A stretch of 28,764 bases of DNA from assembly GCA_021648365.1 (NCBI GenBank), contig JAKISY010000062.1:1-28764 (forward strand), written 5' to 3'. The stretch is from Verrucomicrobiales bacterium. GTDB lineage: Bacteria > Verrucomicrobiota > Verrucomicrobiia > Verrucomicrobiales > DEV007. How positions within the stretch are numbered: the stretch's first letter is position 1; the number at the start of each line of letters is the position of its first letter. A program made the position numbers and the translations under genes. The notes under the pieces are model-generated. The model was not told the DNA's origin and searched no databases. It saw only the letters and a list, made by a program, of their open reading frames with translations. Shown in pieces: positions 16,826 through 24,192 of the stretch.

Positions 16826-17134
16826 TCGCCGAGTTCAAAAGGCTGGTTCTCTTTTTGCTTGAGCAGTCACCCTACAGGGAAATTTTCGGAGAAAGAAGGG
16901 AACCGCAGATTGCGCCGATGAACACAGATGAAGATGGGGAGAAGAATTTACATGGATGAACGGGAAGAGGGGAATTAATAATGGATAATGATGAATGGAT
17001 AATGGGGGAGATGTGGGACGCAATGGCATTGCGTGGGGGCAGCTGGAGGAATGAACGGATTGCCCCGCCTTCGCGTAAAGCTATGGCGGGCCGAGCAATC
17101 CATGCCACGATGAAGACTGGAAAACTTCAACTTA
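16826..17134. other. Non-coding stretch with word array and strong hairpin
   Basis: No gene is seen. It contains a three-word array CGCAGAT, CGCCGAT, CACAGAT (16904-16929) and the dyad CGCAATGGCATTGCG (17019-17033). A two-part hairpin follows: GGATTGC/GCAATCC (17057-17063 with 17095-17101) enclosing CCCGCC/GGCGGG (17064-17069 with 17085-17090). A related sequence near 14572-14640 has the same dyad but lacks the 32-bp hairpin core. Confidence 0.55.
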
Positions 17135-17362
17135 AACTTCAACACCGAGCGGGGAGAGGAGTGGCTCACGCTCGCTGCGCTCAAGACGCGGAGACGCAAA
17201 GGAAGAGTGGGATAATTGATAATGGGGGAGATGTGGGGCGCGATGCATACAGAAAAGAGTGTTTACCATGAAGAAATTGAAGGGCATGAAGAAGGCATCT
17301 TCGATGAAAATTTCAAAACCGTCCCCTGGGTGAAGCTCTAGGCGTTCACTCAAAGCTGCTGG
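17135..17362. repeat. About 230-bp direct repeat, copy 2
   Basis: This is the second copy of the block at 15934-16164, with one 3-bp indel and few substitutions. Its array reads CATGAAG, ATTGAAG, CATGAAG (17267-17291). The AbrB-like minus-strand sequence here extends beyond the repeat to 17437, so this copy may be the source and copy 1 the derived one. Confidence 0.8.
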
Positions 17363-17437
17363 CAGGACTAATGGGCCTTTTTGGGATAATACTGTGGTCG
17401 TCAGGTAAGAATATCTTACTTGATGGTGGGAGGGCAT
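17296..17437 (-). pseudogene. AbrB/MazE-type antitoxin fragment
   Basis: The minus-strand frame reads TTTVLSQKGPLVLPAALSER then LELHPGDGFEIFIED, the AbrB/SpoVT swapped-hairpin DNA-binding signature of antitoxins. After that it runs straight into repeat sequence, so the C-terminal half of a normal antitoxin is missing. No partner toxin is next to it. The codon before TTTVL is CTG where the family has ATG. It is a remnant fused to the repeat. Confidence 0.6.
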
Positions 17438-17624
17438 GGTTTCTTTTTTGAAACGGGAATAATGGGTGCGGGAGTTGTGTTCTAATCGGAACAGATGAGA
17501 ATGATGAAGGCTGGGTGAGTTGAATCGTAATAATCATCTCCTGCCCCCTTTTTACACGTTTGTTTTAACAGCGCTGAATAGCAACAAGCCCCTTAACTAA
17601 GTGTCATTGCGGTCTGAGCCAAAA

Positions 17625-19706
17625 TTAATTCACTGGCAACCAAACACTCATTTGTGACGCTCCTCGGTTTAACCACACATGGTAGGGGATCATTTTTACC
17701 TTCAGAGGTTTTGGTGGTTTTGCACTCATTTCCCTATATAGGTGCTGTGTGCTGGAGTCACTTGTTCCCCACATGCCGGGTTGGCGTTGTGAGAAATCTC
17801 CTTCTAATATGGTCACCCCACCCAGTAGCCCCGCTACAAATTTGGAGCTCCACTGGGAATTCATCGAAACACTTAGCTGGCTCACTTTGACCTCCTTTGG
17901 TAAATCCTTGGATTCAATGCAATAAACTAGTGGTCCCCGCATGATTGCTACTTGCCCAACATTTTGTTCAATTAGGGGGTTGGCCTCGATCATACGAACT
18001 GGCATAGGAATTTTCAGTTCCACCTCATCACCCTTTTTCCATGCATGCCTAACATCTAAATAGGTGCCAGGGACTATATCGGCAGCTCTATCCTTTCCAT
18101 TCACTAAAAGCGTGGCTCCTGTCACCCACTGCGGAATACGAAGCCTTAAAGTGAAATCTGCGCCCATATCAACTTCGTCGAATCGAAACCTAATATTCCC
18201 TTGCCAAGGGTATTGGGTTTCCTGACTGAGTTTCAAATGAGTTCCATTTAACAATCTTGTGTCTAATAAATTGCTGCCATAAAGATGCACCCACAACACG
18301 GCTTTAGACTTACTATAAGCGAAACCTTGAATTTTAGCGATAGTTCGTACCAGTTGAGTAGGACAACAATAGCCCTTGCGACCTTTCCAGCGATCCAAGC
18401 TGTCGCTGTTTAGCAAAGGTATGGACTGATCAAATCGGCGCAGCACATTTGAATATAAAAACGAATCACCACCACTTCCCAAACCAGAAATACCTGCGTT
18501 ATATAGCACCCGCTCCATAACATCAGTGAATTTTGCTTCACCGGTAAAATTAAGCATTCTCCAGTTCCACATGACCAAACCTATATTGGCACAAGTCTCA
18601 TTGTAGGCGGTCCTGTTTGGCAAATAGTAATCCTCTCCAAAAGCTTCATGTACGGCATCGCGCCTGATAGACAGCCCATTAGTATACGATCCTACTCCGC
18701 CGATCACATACATTTTTTTCATCGTCACATCTTCCCAAATTTTATTCAGTGCGCCCTCCCATTTCCCTCCCCCTGTTTCCATACAATAATCGGTAGCTCC
18801 CGCGTATAGGTAAGCACCAGTTACCGCATGACCAACAGCGTAAGCCTCCTTGTGCAAAGGAACCCGATCCTGAGTTAAATCAGTTCCTACCATGCTCTTG
18901 TGATGACGGGCCAATTCATAGGAAATCGTTTTACCGACTTTCGTCTTGCCTCGATTTTCAATAAATATACGAGCTAGGTCGAGGTATTTTTTATCACCTG
19001 TGATTCTGTATAAATCAACCGCGCCCATGATGTTTGAAGGATTGAACCCGAAAGGCCAATGCTCTGGTTTATCCTGTTTGAACATTTTGTAAAGAAAATC
19101 CCCAGTCTTAACCGCTAGCTTCAGGAGCGAGTCTTTGCCCGTAGCGCGATAATGCTGGCAGGCAGCTGTCATGAGATGCCCCATATTATATAGCTCATGG
19201 CGATGGATATGTTCAAAGCGATCTAGCTTGTTGATAATCACCTCAGTAGATAGATAACCATCCGCTTGTTGCGCTTTTCCAATAACAGCGATGACTTCAT
19301 CCATCCTTTCATCTAATGCTGGGTCTTTAGTCTGCGCATAGACTAAAGCTACCGCCTCCAACCATTTGTATAAATCACCGTCATCCCAAGAGGTTCCTTT
19401 CCATTCGCCTTCCTGCATACCTGCGGCAACTAAAAAATTTGTCCAATGCCCTCCTAGCTCACTGCTGTCACTACCGTTAAAAAAATCCCACATTTTTGGG
19501 ATGGTAACTTCATTGATTAAAGTAAACTTATCAGACCAAAAACCTGAAGTCCATACCACCTCATCCAACCCGATACTTTGCATTTTGCTAAATGGGCGCA
19601 TTGCTTCCACTTTAATCTGAGTTTCCTCTGTGGCGGTAATATCTATAGCTACCATCAGCCCAAGAACTCCTAATACCATCACCTTGCCTACTTGTTTGTA
19701 TTTCAT
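17625..19706 (-). CDS. GH127-family (DUF1680) beta-L-arabinofuranosidase-like secreted glycoside hydrolase
   Basis: This 693-residue glycoside hydrolase is predicted to release beta-L-arabinofuranose from plant or algal glycans. An N-terminal hydrophobic segment (8-24) ending near ATEETQ fits a signal peptide, so export is likely. The (alpha/alpha) barrel shows GGHWTNFL (85-92), DDGDLYKWLEA (108-118) and HRHELYNMGHL (168-178). Catalytic zinc-thiolate residues align with the characterised enzyme HypBA1: E354 as acid/base, E370 and C372 (NETCANIG), C447 and C448 (GYCCPTQL), the first being the likely nucleophile. A beta-sandwich C-terminal region follows. It lies 283 bp downstream of the PqaA-like gene on the same strand, and the two may form a small catabolic unit. 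The exact substrate is not determinable because the family includes other specificities. Confidence 0.88.
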   Translation of the reverse strand: MKYKQVGKVMVLGVLGLMVAIDITATEETQIKVEAMRPFSKMQSIGLDEVVWTSGFWSDKFTLINEVTIPKMWDFFNGSDSSELGGHWTNFLVAAGMQEGEWKGTSWDDGDLYKWLEAVALVYAQTKDPALDERMDEVIAVIGKAQQADGYLSTEVIINKLDRFEHIHRHELYNMGHLMTAACQHYRATGKDSLLKLAVKTGDFLYKMFKQDKPEHWPFGFNPSNIMGAVDLYRITGDKKYLDLARIFIENRGKTKVGKTISYELARHHKSMVGTDLTQDRVPLHKEAYAVGHAVTGAYLYAGATDYCMETGGGKWEGALNKIWEDVTMKKMYVIGGVGSYTNGLSIRRDAVHEAFGEDYYLPNRTAYNETCANIGLVMWNWRMLNFTGEAKFTDVMERVLYNAGISGLGSGGDSFLYSNVLRRFDQSIPLLNSDSLDRWKGRKGYCCPTQLVRTIAKIQGFAYSKSKAVLWVHLYGSNLLDTRLLNGTHLKLSQETQYPWQGNIRFRFDEVDMGADFTLRLRIPQWVTGATLLVNGKDRAADIVPGTYLDVRHAWKKGDEVELKIPMPVRMIEANPLIEQNVGQVAIMRGPLVYCIESKDLPKEVKVSQLSVSMNSQWSSKFVAGLLGGVTILEGDFSQRQPGMWGTSDSSTQHLYREMSAKPPKPLKVKMIPYHVWLNRGASQMSVWLPVN

Positions 19707-19989
19707 CTGCTCTTATTACGCTCACTTAACTTTTGACTAACCGGCAAGAATATTCGCAAACAGTTGCTTGAAAAGTTAGTGCCTCTATCTAGATACTCCC
19801 GCTCCCTAATAAATTGCCCATTTTATTATCGAGCTGCTCGAAGCCGCCTACTCATTCGTAGTAGTCTGGCTCAGTTCAGGGTTGGCTCGGCGGAACACGG
19901 GCATCAGAAGAAAGGGCTTGGCACCCTCTGCTCAAATTACTAGCCCTTCTGACTACATTCGCTCTAACGCACAAACAAGTTCAATAGTA
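19707..19989. other. Intergenic gap between PqaA-like and GH127 genes
   Basis: No gene is seen. AAGGGCT and AGCCCTT near 19911-19947 could form a long-loop stem, but without a T-run. I see no clear promoter or terminator. Confidence 0.35.
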
Positions 19990-21363
19990 TTACCTGATTT
20001 TTTCGTTAGTTTTCAGAGGGAAAGGGAAGTGTTTAGGCAATACTTTAATCTGAGTGCTCAAGCTATAGGCATCCCACATGGATCCTTTATCAGGAAAATC
20101 AACCTGAACAAACCATGCGTCCCAACCTTTCCCAGAAGCTATAACTTCAGCTTCGCAATGCGCGTCCTCTACCACTAGTGGCGTGGCAGTCCAACGAGAT
20201 TCACGAAAATCCCTTGTATCACTATGCGCATGCCAAAGTTGTGCTTTGGCGCCCTCTATTTTCCAGTCAACAGTCAATTTCCCGTTGGAGGCCCAGTTCC
20301 AATTTAACGTGGGAAGTGTTTTATCGTCCAGTGTAGCTTTGATGAAATTTAACAAAGTGGGTGCTATCGGCAAAGCACCCATCAGGCTGTGTCCGGTATT
20401 AGGGGCATACACTAGATGCTTAGTGCCTTTGAGGTCGTCAAAATAATGATTAGCAGCATCGACCGTCCAAAAAGGATCATTGCTGCCAAGTAAAATGAGT
20501 TTTGGTAATGTTAACTGATCACGATAACTATAAGGATCAACAATGGACATCAGCTCTTTCCCTCGTGGTGTCTTCATGCGGCTTTGGATATTACGTTTAG
20601 TATAGGGCTCTATTTTATCGCTGAATTTCCCGTAAGTCTCTAGCTGTTGTTTCATCTGAGCTTCGGTATTCAACATATCGATTACCATCGGGGCAATCGC
20701 ACAAACACGATCATCTGTAGCTGCAGTGAGCCAAGTGGTCCAACCGCGTTTAGAAGCACCCGTTACAATAAATTTGCCAATTTTATGTTGGTGATTTTTC
20801 TCGCTAATTTCTTCGATAGTATCCATAGCGCGCACTGCACTTTTCACCATAGGCAACAGCAAGGGCCAATCATCGTCTCCTCCATCTAAAAATTTCACAT
20901 AAGAGTGGGCAATGATGTCGTCTTCATAAAAATTAGCAAAAAGCGGCTGATTCGGCACATTCTGCAAAATTGCTATAACCGCACCACTTTGAGAAGCTAA
21001 CAACGAAAATAGTCGAGCCTCAGTAGACTCTGCACTAGGAGGATTGTTTTTCTTATCAGCCCCTCCTGCTATGAGCAACACCCCTTTGTCGCCAGGATGC
21101 ACGTTGTCTGGAATCAAAATAGATAACCAATGTTCCCACTTAATTCCTTGCCAAGTTTGCGAAGTCATGGTGTAAATAAGAACTTTGCAATCCCCAATGC
21201 GAGCCTGCTTTACCAGTTTGTAACTATAGCTGTTGTCTGGTTTGTTAACGTATTTTTTCAGTGCGCCGTTCTTAGCCGCTGTTTCAGCTGATAATAAAGT
21301 GTGTGCCAGAAAAAAAGATAAGCCTATTATTAGAGTGCGCACAGGAAAGAGGGTCGTATTCAT
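19990..21363 (-). CDS. PhoPQ-activated pathogenicity-related (PqaA-type) secreted alpha/beta hydrolase
   Basis: This 457-residue protein has a signal peptide (about 1-26, hydrophobic core LIIGLSFFLAHTLLSA) and the PhoPQ_related alpha/beta-hydrolase fold. The nucleophile elbow is GASKRGW with Ser204. Asp296 lies in LLGSNDPFW and His325 in NTGHS, completing a plausible triad. DDIIAHSYVKFLDG (148-161) and VIDMLN (227-232) are also conserved. Family members include Salmonella PqaA, whose activity is poorly defined. In environmental Verrucomicrobiota and Planctomycetota the family is common beside carbohydrate-active genes, so an esterase role on glycans is plausible but inferred. It is transcribed towards the GH127 gene. 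ATG 21363 precedes the signal peptide directly. Confidence 0.85.
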   Translation of the reverse strand: MNTTLFPVRTLIIGLSFFLAHTLLSAETAAKNGALKKYVNKPDNSYSYKLVKQARIGDCKVLIYTMTSQTWQGIKWEHWLSILIPDNVHPGDKGVLLIAGGADKKNNPPSAESTEARLFSLLASQSGAVIAILQNVPNQPLFANFYEDDIIAHSYVKFLDGGDDDWPLLLPMVKSAVRAMDTIEEISEKNHQHKIGKFIVTGASKRGWTTWLTAATDDRVCAIAPMVIDMLNTEAQMKQQLETYGKFSDKIEPYTKRNIQSRMKTPRGKELMSIVDPYSYRDQLTLPKLILLGSNDPFWTVDAANHYFDDLKGTKHLVYAPNTGHSLMGALPIAPTLLNFIKATLDDKTLPTLNWNWASNGKLTVDWKIEGAKAQLWHAHSDTRDFRESRWTATPLVVEDAHCEAEVIASGKGWDAWFVQVDFPDKGSMWDAYSLSTQIKVLPKHFPFPLKTNEKIR

Positions 21364-21584
21364 TGACTACGTTCATCTTCTTTATATATATTTGTCAACT
21401 GCCAAAGTTTCAGAGTTTTCACCTTTCGTAACCTGAACTCTATCGAATCGAGCAATGGGGAGTGACAAAGGCGCTGCTGCCGTGCTTAGCATCGATGGCT
21501 GTGAGTTGATGGTTTTAAGGGGAGACGCCCCAAGTAAGAAATGTTGCCTTTGAAAGAAAAAGGTCAAGTATAAGGGGGCAGGCT

Positions 21585-21818
21585 CTAGCCCCGAGGGCTC
21601 TCAGTGTCTTCGACGATCTCAAGGGTAACCAATCTATTGAGTAATCCATCCTGCAAGTGCTCCAGTGACTTCTTTATGGGGGTAATCTTCCCTTCACGAA
21701 TGTCCTGTCGCCCTCGCTCAATAGCGGACATAAAATGGATTTTATTCTCAATATCAGGCCAATCGACATCATCAGGAAGCTTACGGATCGTTTCAATCGC
21801 TTTCTCTTTTGTTGACAT
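21585..21818 (-). pseudogene. Duplicated TA antitoxin with frameshifted end; toxin lost
   Basis: The first 47 or so residues (MSTKEKAIETIRKLPDDVDW and on to GRQDIREGKITP) match the intact antitoxin at 23510-23695 almost exactly. The copy here has five G where the other has six (plus-strand run near 21676), so it leaves the family frame and runs on as IKKSLEHLQDGLLNRLV to a stop at 21585. Only the first seven codons of the partner toxin (MDYSIDW) remain before the sequence becomes unrelated. It is a decayed duplicate. Confidence 0.75.
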
Positions 21819-21933
21819 GGTATGAATTTAGTTGAAATGCCTCAATTTAGCAAGATTTTGGTTTTGGCTTGCAACGGGGAGAGAGATGGGGAGAAGAATT
21901 TACATGGATGCACGGGATGCACAGGATGGGAGG
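21628..21933. repeat. About 306-bp direct duplication, copy 1 (second copy 23504-23811)
   Basis: This block covers the antitoxin remnant, its upstream region and a word array (CATGGAT, CACGGGAT, CACAGGAT at 21903-21927). It is about 95% identical by eye to 23504-23811. Similarity continues loosely to about 22173, including the palindromic element. Confidence 0.85.
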
Positions 21934-22301
21934 AAGGATTGATGAGTGATGATTAGCGAGTGATGAACCGAAATGAAGTGGAGATAGCTGGAGGATATTG
22001 ACCGAAAGCAATTTTGATTGATGAAGGGGAAGAGGGGGGTGGATAATGGGGATGTGGGGCGCAATACATACAGAAGAGGGGATTCACCATGAAGGACATG
22101 AAGGGCATGAAGTAGAATTATACTATTTGAGGGGATCATGATAAATCCCCACATCTTTCCCTACCTTCATTGAAGTGCCATTCTCTCCTGACCCCATCTT
22201 GGGTGGGCGTGCAGGTCAGGTCTTATCACGAAGCTGAAATGCTGATCCCTCTGACCTATTAGATTCAGAAAAGGGGCTTTGGGGAAGGATGCGTCATCCT
22301 G
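21934..22301. other. Repeat-rich gap without genes
   Basis: It contains a degenerate GGGGATGTGGGGCGCAATAC segment (from about 22047) and a right-truncated copy of the CATGAAG palindromic element (22086-22173). CATGAAG words lie at 22088, 22097 and 22106, and the right arm breaks at CTTCATTGAAG. About 120 bp of unexplained sequence follows before the 3' end of the next gene. Confidence 0.5.
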
Positions 22302-22691
22302 TTACGCCCTTGAGAGAGCATTAGCACTGACAAAAAGGTTGCGAACTCGGAAAGCTGCAGGACTTTCTTGCAGGAGGAGGGCTTTGAGATTGGGTGATTT
22401 GGCAGCAAACCAAGGGGTTTTGAGTATTCTGGATTTTTGATCAACCCACGCAGGGCTAGGTAATTCGTATTTTTGGCTAAGCCAGGCTGCGACAGAAGCG
22501 ACATAGGCATCAGCAAGACCCATGTCATCAAGCCGATTCTGCATGAAATCTGGTTCAGATTCGATTAGCCTTTCGGATGGATTCCTATAGAAGCGATCTA
22601 AGAAGTTGCGTAGTGCATAACTAAAATCATCAGGTTCACTGATTGCTCTCATGCTATCAGCTAAAGTTTTCACTGTTGTATTGTCCATCAT
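22302..22691 (-). CDS. Conserved hypothetical protein ending in NLFVSANALSRA
   Basis: This 129-residue soluble protein has no motif of known catalysis. The pattern resembles a hypothetical family I recall only vaguely: LADAYVASVAAWLSQ (79-93), PSPAWVDQKSRILKTPWFA (98-116), then LKALLLQESPAAFRVRNLFVS (103 onward, near the end). Members of that family often lie next to nucleotidyltransferase-like or other TA genes, but no such partner is next to it here. It sits between the two copies of a TA-containing duplication, so an orphan TA component is plausible though unproven. Start is ATG 22691, with a second ATG at 22688. Confidence 0.6.
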   Translation of the reverse strand: MMDNTTVKTLADSMRAISEPDDFSYALRNFLDRFYRNPSERLIESEPDFMQNRLDDMGLADAYVASVAAWLSQKYELPSPAWVDQKSRILKTPWFAAKSPNLKALLLQESPAAFRVRNLFVSANALSRA

Positions 22692-22784
22692 GATTCTAAT
22701 TCGCTGATTCCTGAATCGAGAGGAAAGATAAGTCGGTAAGGTGAGAAAGCAAATTTCTAGCAGCCCACAGTGGGGATTGATTGA

Positions 22785-22988
22785 CGAGTAATTGACACAA
22801 GCAAAACTGGACGAGATTTTGCGCTAAGTCCAAGATTGGCCAACCATATTTCATACATCACTGTTCTCAACGGAGGGTTGGCGGGGAGGACTTTTGTCAT
22901 AGATCCTACTATCCAACACGATCTGCAAAACAGGATGGATGCTATCGATTACAAGCTTAAAGCTCTACTCGATAAAGATAAGAGCTAG
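22785..22988 (+). pseudogene. Possible C-terminal remnant of an unknown gene
   Basis: A 67-codon frame without an early start codon ends in GRTFVIDPTIQHDLQNRM then DAIDYKLKALLDKDKS. It looks protein-like (amphipathic charged helix at the end) but matches nothing I recognise and could be chance. It may be a fragment left by the rearrangements around the duplicated TA loci. Confidence 0.2.
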
Positions 22989-22990
22989 CA

Positions 22991-23041
22991 GGCGGTAGTT
23001 CAAGCTAGCACTGCCGCCAGACCTTGGCATGGCGGTGCTAG
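22991..23041 (+). promoter_or_regulatory. Two mutually exclusive hairpins (attenuator-like)
   Basis: Segment CTGCCGCC (23011-23018) can pair with GGCGGTAG upstream (22991-22998, one G-U pair). Alternatively, as part of CTAGCA-CTG-CCGCCA (23005-23019), it pairs with TGGCGG-TGCTAG downstream (23030-23041). The structures compete. No T-run follows on the plus strand. It may equally be a REP-like palindrome. Confidence 0.3.
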
Positions 23042-23124
23042 TATTGGGCCGAGGCGGATCCTTGCAGCATGAGTTGAATGCTTTTCTCAGCCGCCTGCAA
23101 CATGGTCATTAAGTTCAGGAAGGT

Positions 23125-23232
23125 ATGAATACTGAAAAAGTAAAAAAGATCAGAGCACGGCGACTTCTACTAGTAGCGCGCTTTCGTGTGCAAGTTGTGG
23201 GTTTCTTTGTGGTGTTTTTTGTTGGGACTTAG
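23125..23232 (+). CDS. Candidate 35-residue basic-hydrophobic small protein
   Basis: ATG 23125 is preceded directly by AGGAAGG, a good but very close ribosome-site match. The peptide begins MNTEKVKKIRARRLLLVARF and ends in a hydrophobic run, VVGFFVVFFVGT. A basic head plus a short membrane-type tail resembles type I toxin peptides. Its TAG overlaps the 3' end of the convergent ParE gene. It may be a chance frame. Confidence 0.25.
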   Translation: MNTEKVKKIRARRLLLVARFRVQVVGFFVVFFVGT

Positions 23233-23525
23233 ATTTCTAGTTCACCTCTAGCTCCATGCCAAATCCGTATGACTGAGATAAGGTAGCAAGTATCGTTCAC
23301 TTCGTAAACTATTCGGTAGGGTGTCCAGATGACCTCTCGCAGTAGATCATCACTAAACTCTGGCACGATCCTCCCAGCTCGAGGGAAAGAGGAAAGTGCT
23401 TCTACTCGCTTGATGATAGCTTCCCCAAAATGCTCAGCTGCAACGGGATTATCAGCTGCAATATAACAAACGAGATCCTTGAGATCGTCTAAGGCGGATT
23501 CCGACCAATCTATTGAGTAATCCAT
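23229..23525 (-). CDS. ParE/RelE-family toxin, intact
   Basis: This 98-residue type II toxin begins MDYSIDWSESALDDLKDLVC and contains NPVAAEHFGEAIIKRVEAL, FPRAGRIVPEF, LREVIWTPYRIVYEV and a final VIRIWHGARGELEI strand, the complete ParE layout. Such toxins inhibit gyrase or, in RelE types, cut mRNA; the sequence alone does not decide. The start lies inside the antitoxin gene (16-bp overlap), as is common in TA pairs. It is the only fully intact ParE-type toxin in the window. Its first seven codons are duplicated at 21628-21649. Confidence 0.88.
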   Translation of the reverse strand: MDYSIDWSESALDDLKDLVCYIAADNPVAAEHFGEAIIKRVEALSSFPRAGRIVPEFSDDLLREVIWTPYRIVYEVNDTCYLISVIRIWHGARGELEI

Positions 23526-23811
23526 TCTGCAAGTGCTCCAGTGACTTCTTTATGGGGGGTAACCTTCCCTTCACGAATGTCCTGTCGCCCTTGCTCAATA
23601 GCGGACATAAAATGGATTTTATTCTCAATATCAGACCAATCGACATCATCAGGAAGCTCACGGATCGTTTCAATCGCTTTCTCTTTTGTTGACATGTTAT
23701 GAATTTAGTCGAATTGCCTCAATTTAGCAAGATTTTGGTTTTTGGCTTGCAACGGGTAGAGAGAGGGGGAGAAGAATTTACTTGGATGCACGGGATGCAC
23801 AGGATGGGAGG
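23504..23811. repeat. About 308-bp direct duplication, copy 2
   Basis: This is the partner of 21628-21933 and includes the intact antitoxin. Its array reads CTTGGAT, CACGGGAT, CACAGGAT (23781-23805). Looser similarity continues to the palindromic element at 23982, giving a duplicated unit of roughly 550-600 bp with indels. Confidence 0.85.
23510..23695 (-). CDS. Antitoxin of the ParE pair
   Basis: This 61-residue acidic antitoxin (MSTKEKAIETIRELPDDVDW, then FMSAIEQGRQDIREGKVTPHKEV and ALAEWI) has the GK-x-x-PH-x-EV ending common in antitoxins of ParE/RelE systems. It should neutralise the toxin that overlaps its 3' end and autoregulate the pair. ATG 23695 is preceded by a region shared with the duplicate at 21819-21900, so any promoter was copied too. 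A longer alternative frame (23452-23673) results from reading past the G run in another frame and is rejected. Confidence 0.85.
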   Translation of the reverse strand: MSTKEKAIETIRELPDDVDWSDIENKIHFMSAIEQGRQDIREGKVTPHKEVTGALAEWITQ

Positions 23812-23981
23812 GGTGGATTGGCGACTGTCGATTGGTGATTTTTGATTGATGAAGGGGGAGAATGTGAAACAGCTTTGTAAGCTGTTCTTATTTATGAAGG
23901 AAGAACAGGTTGGAAACCTGTCGCACATTGTTGATTGAATGGGGGAGATGTGAGGCGCAATGCATACAGAAAAGGGGATTC

Positions 23982-24088
23982 ACCATGAAGAACTTGAAGG
24001 GCACGAAGAAGAATTGTGCTACTTGAGGGAATCATGATAAATCCCCATCTCTTTCCCCACCTTCATGACCTTCAGTCACTTCATGGTG
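23982..24088. repeat. CATGAAG-ended palindromic element, copy 3
   Basis: Left-arm words are CATGAAG, CTTGAAG, CACGAAG (23984-24008). Right-arm words are CTTCATG, CTTCAGT, CTTCATG (24061-24085). Similarity to copy 1 at 15081 continues past the right arm (GGTGGAAAAAA and TATTGGC), so the repeated unit reaches about 24109. The rest of 23812-24192 holds no gene. Confidence 0.65.
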
Positions 24089-24134
24089 GAAAAAACCGTA
24101 GCTATTGGCAGCCAGCCGAACGTAGTGATACAGG

Positions 24135-24175
24135 CAACTCGAAGAGTTGAGCGCAGCGTCCAAAGCGGCTGCGCT
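24135..24175 (-). terminator. Two adjacent hairpins downstream of gltA
   Basis: On the minus strand, 18 bp past the gltA stop, AGCGCAGC pairs perfectly with GCTGCGCT (24168-24175 with 24150-24157, 10-nt loop). CAACTC/GAGTTG with a 3-nt loop (24135-24149) follows immediately. There is no U-tract, so termination is likely but not classical. Confidence 0.45.
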
Positions 24176-24192
24176 ACAATTTTGCCTCCAGC

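Noticed and set aside
15934..17362. Insertion sequence or composite transposon formed by the 230-bp repeats
   Set aside because: No transposase, no terminal inverted repeats and no target duplication are visible; described only as direct repeats.
21382..21567. 61-codon minus-strand frame upstream of the PqaA-like gene
   Set aside because: It has no recognisable domain and covers the probable promoter region; possibly the tail of a lost gene, but not supportable.
23452..23673. Alternative 73-codon minus-strand frame over the intact antitoxin
   Set aside because: It arises from reading the antitoxin and toxin region in the wrong frame; the 23510-23695 frame has the family ending and overlaps the toxin normally.
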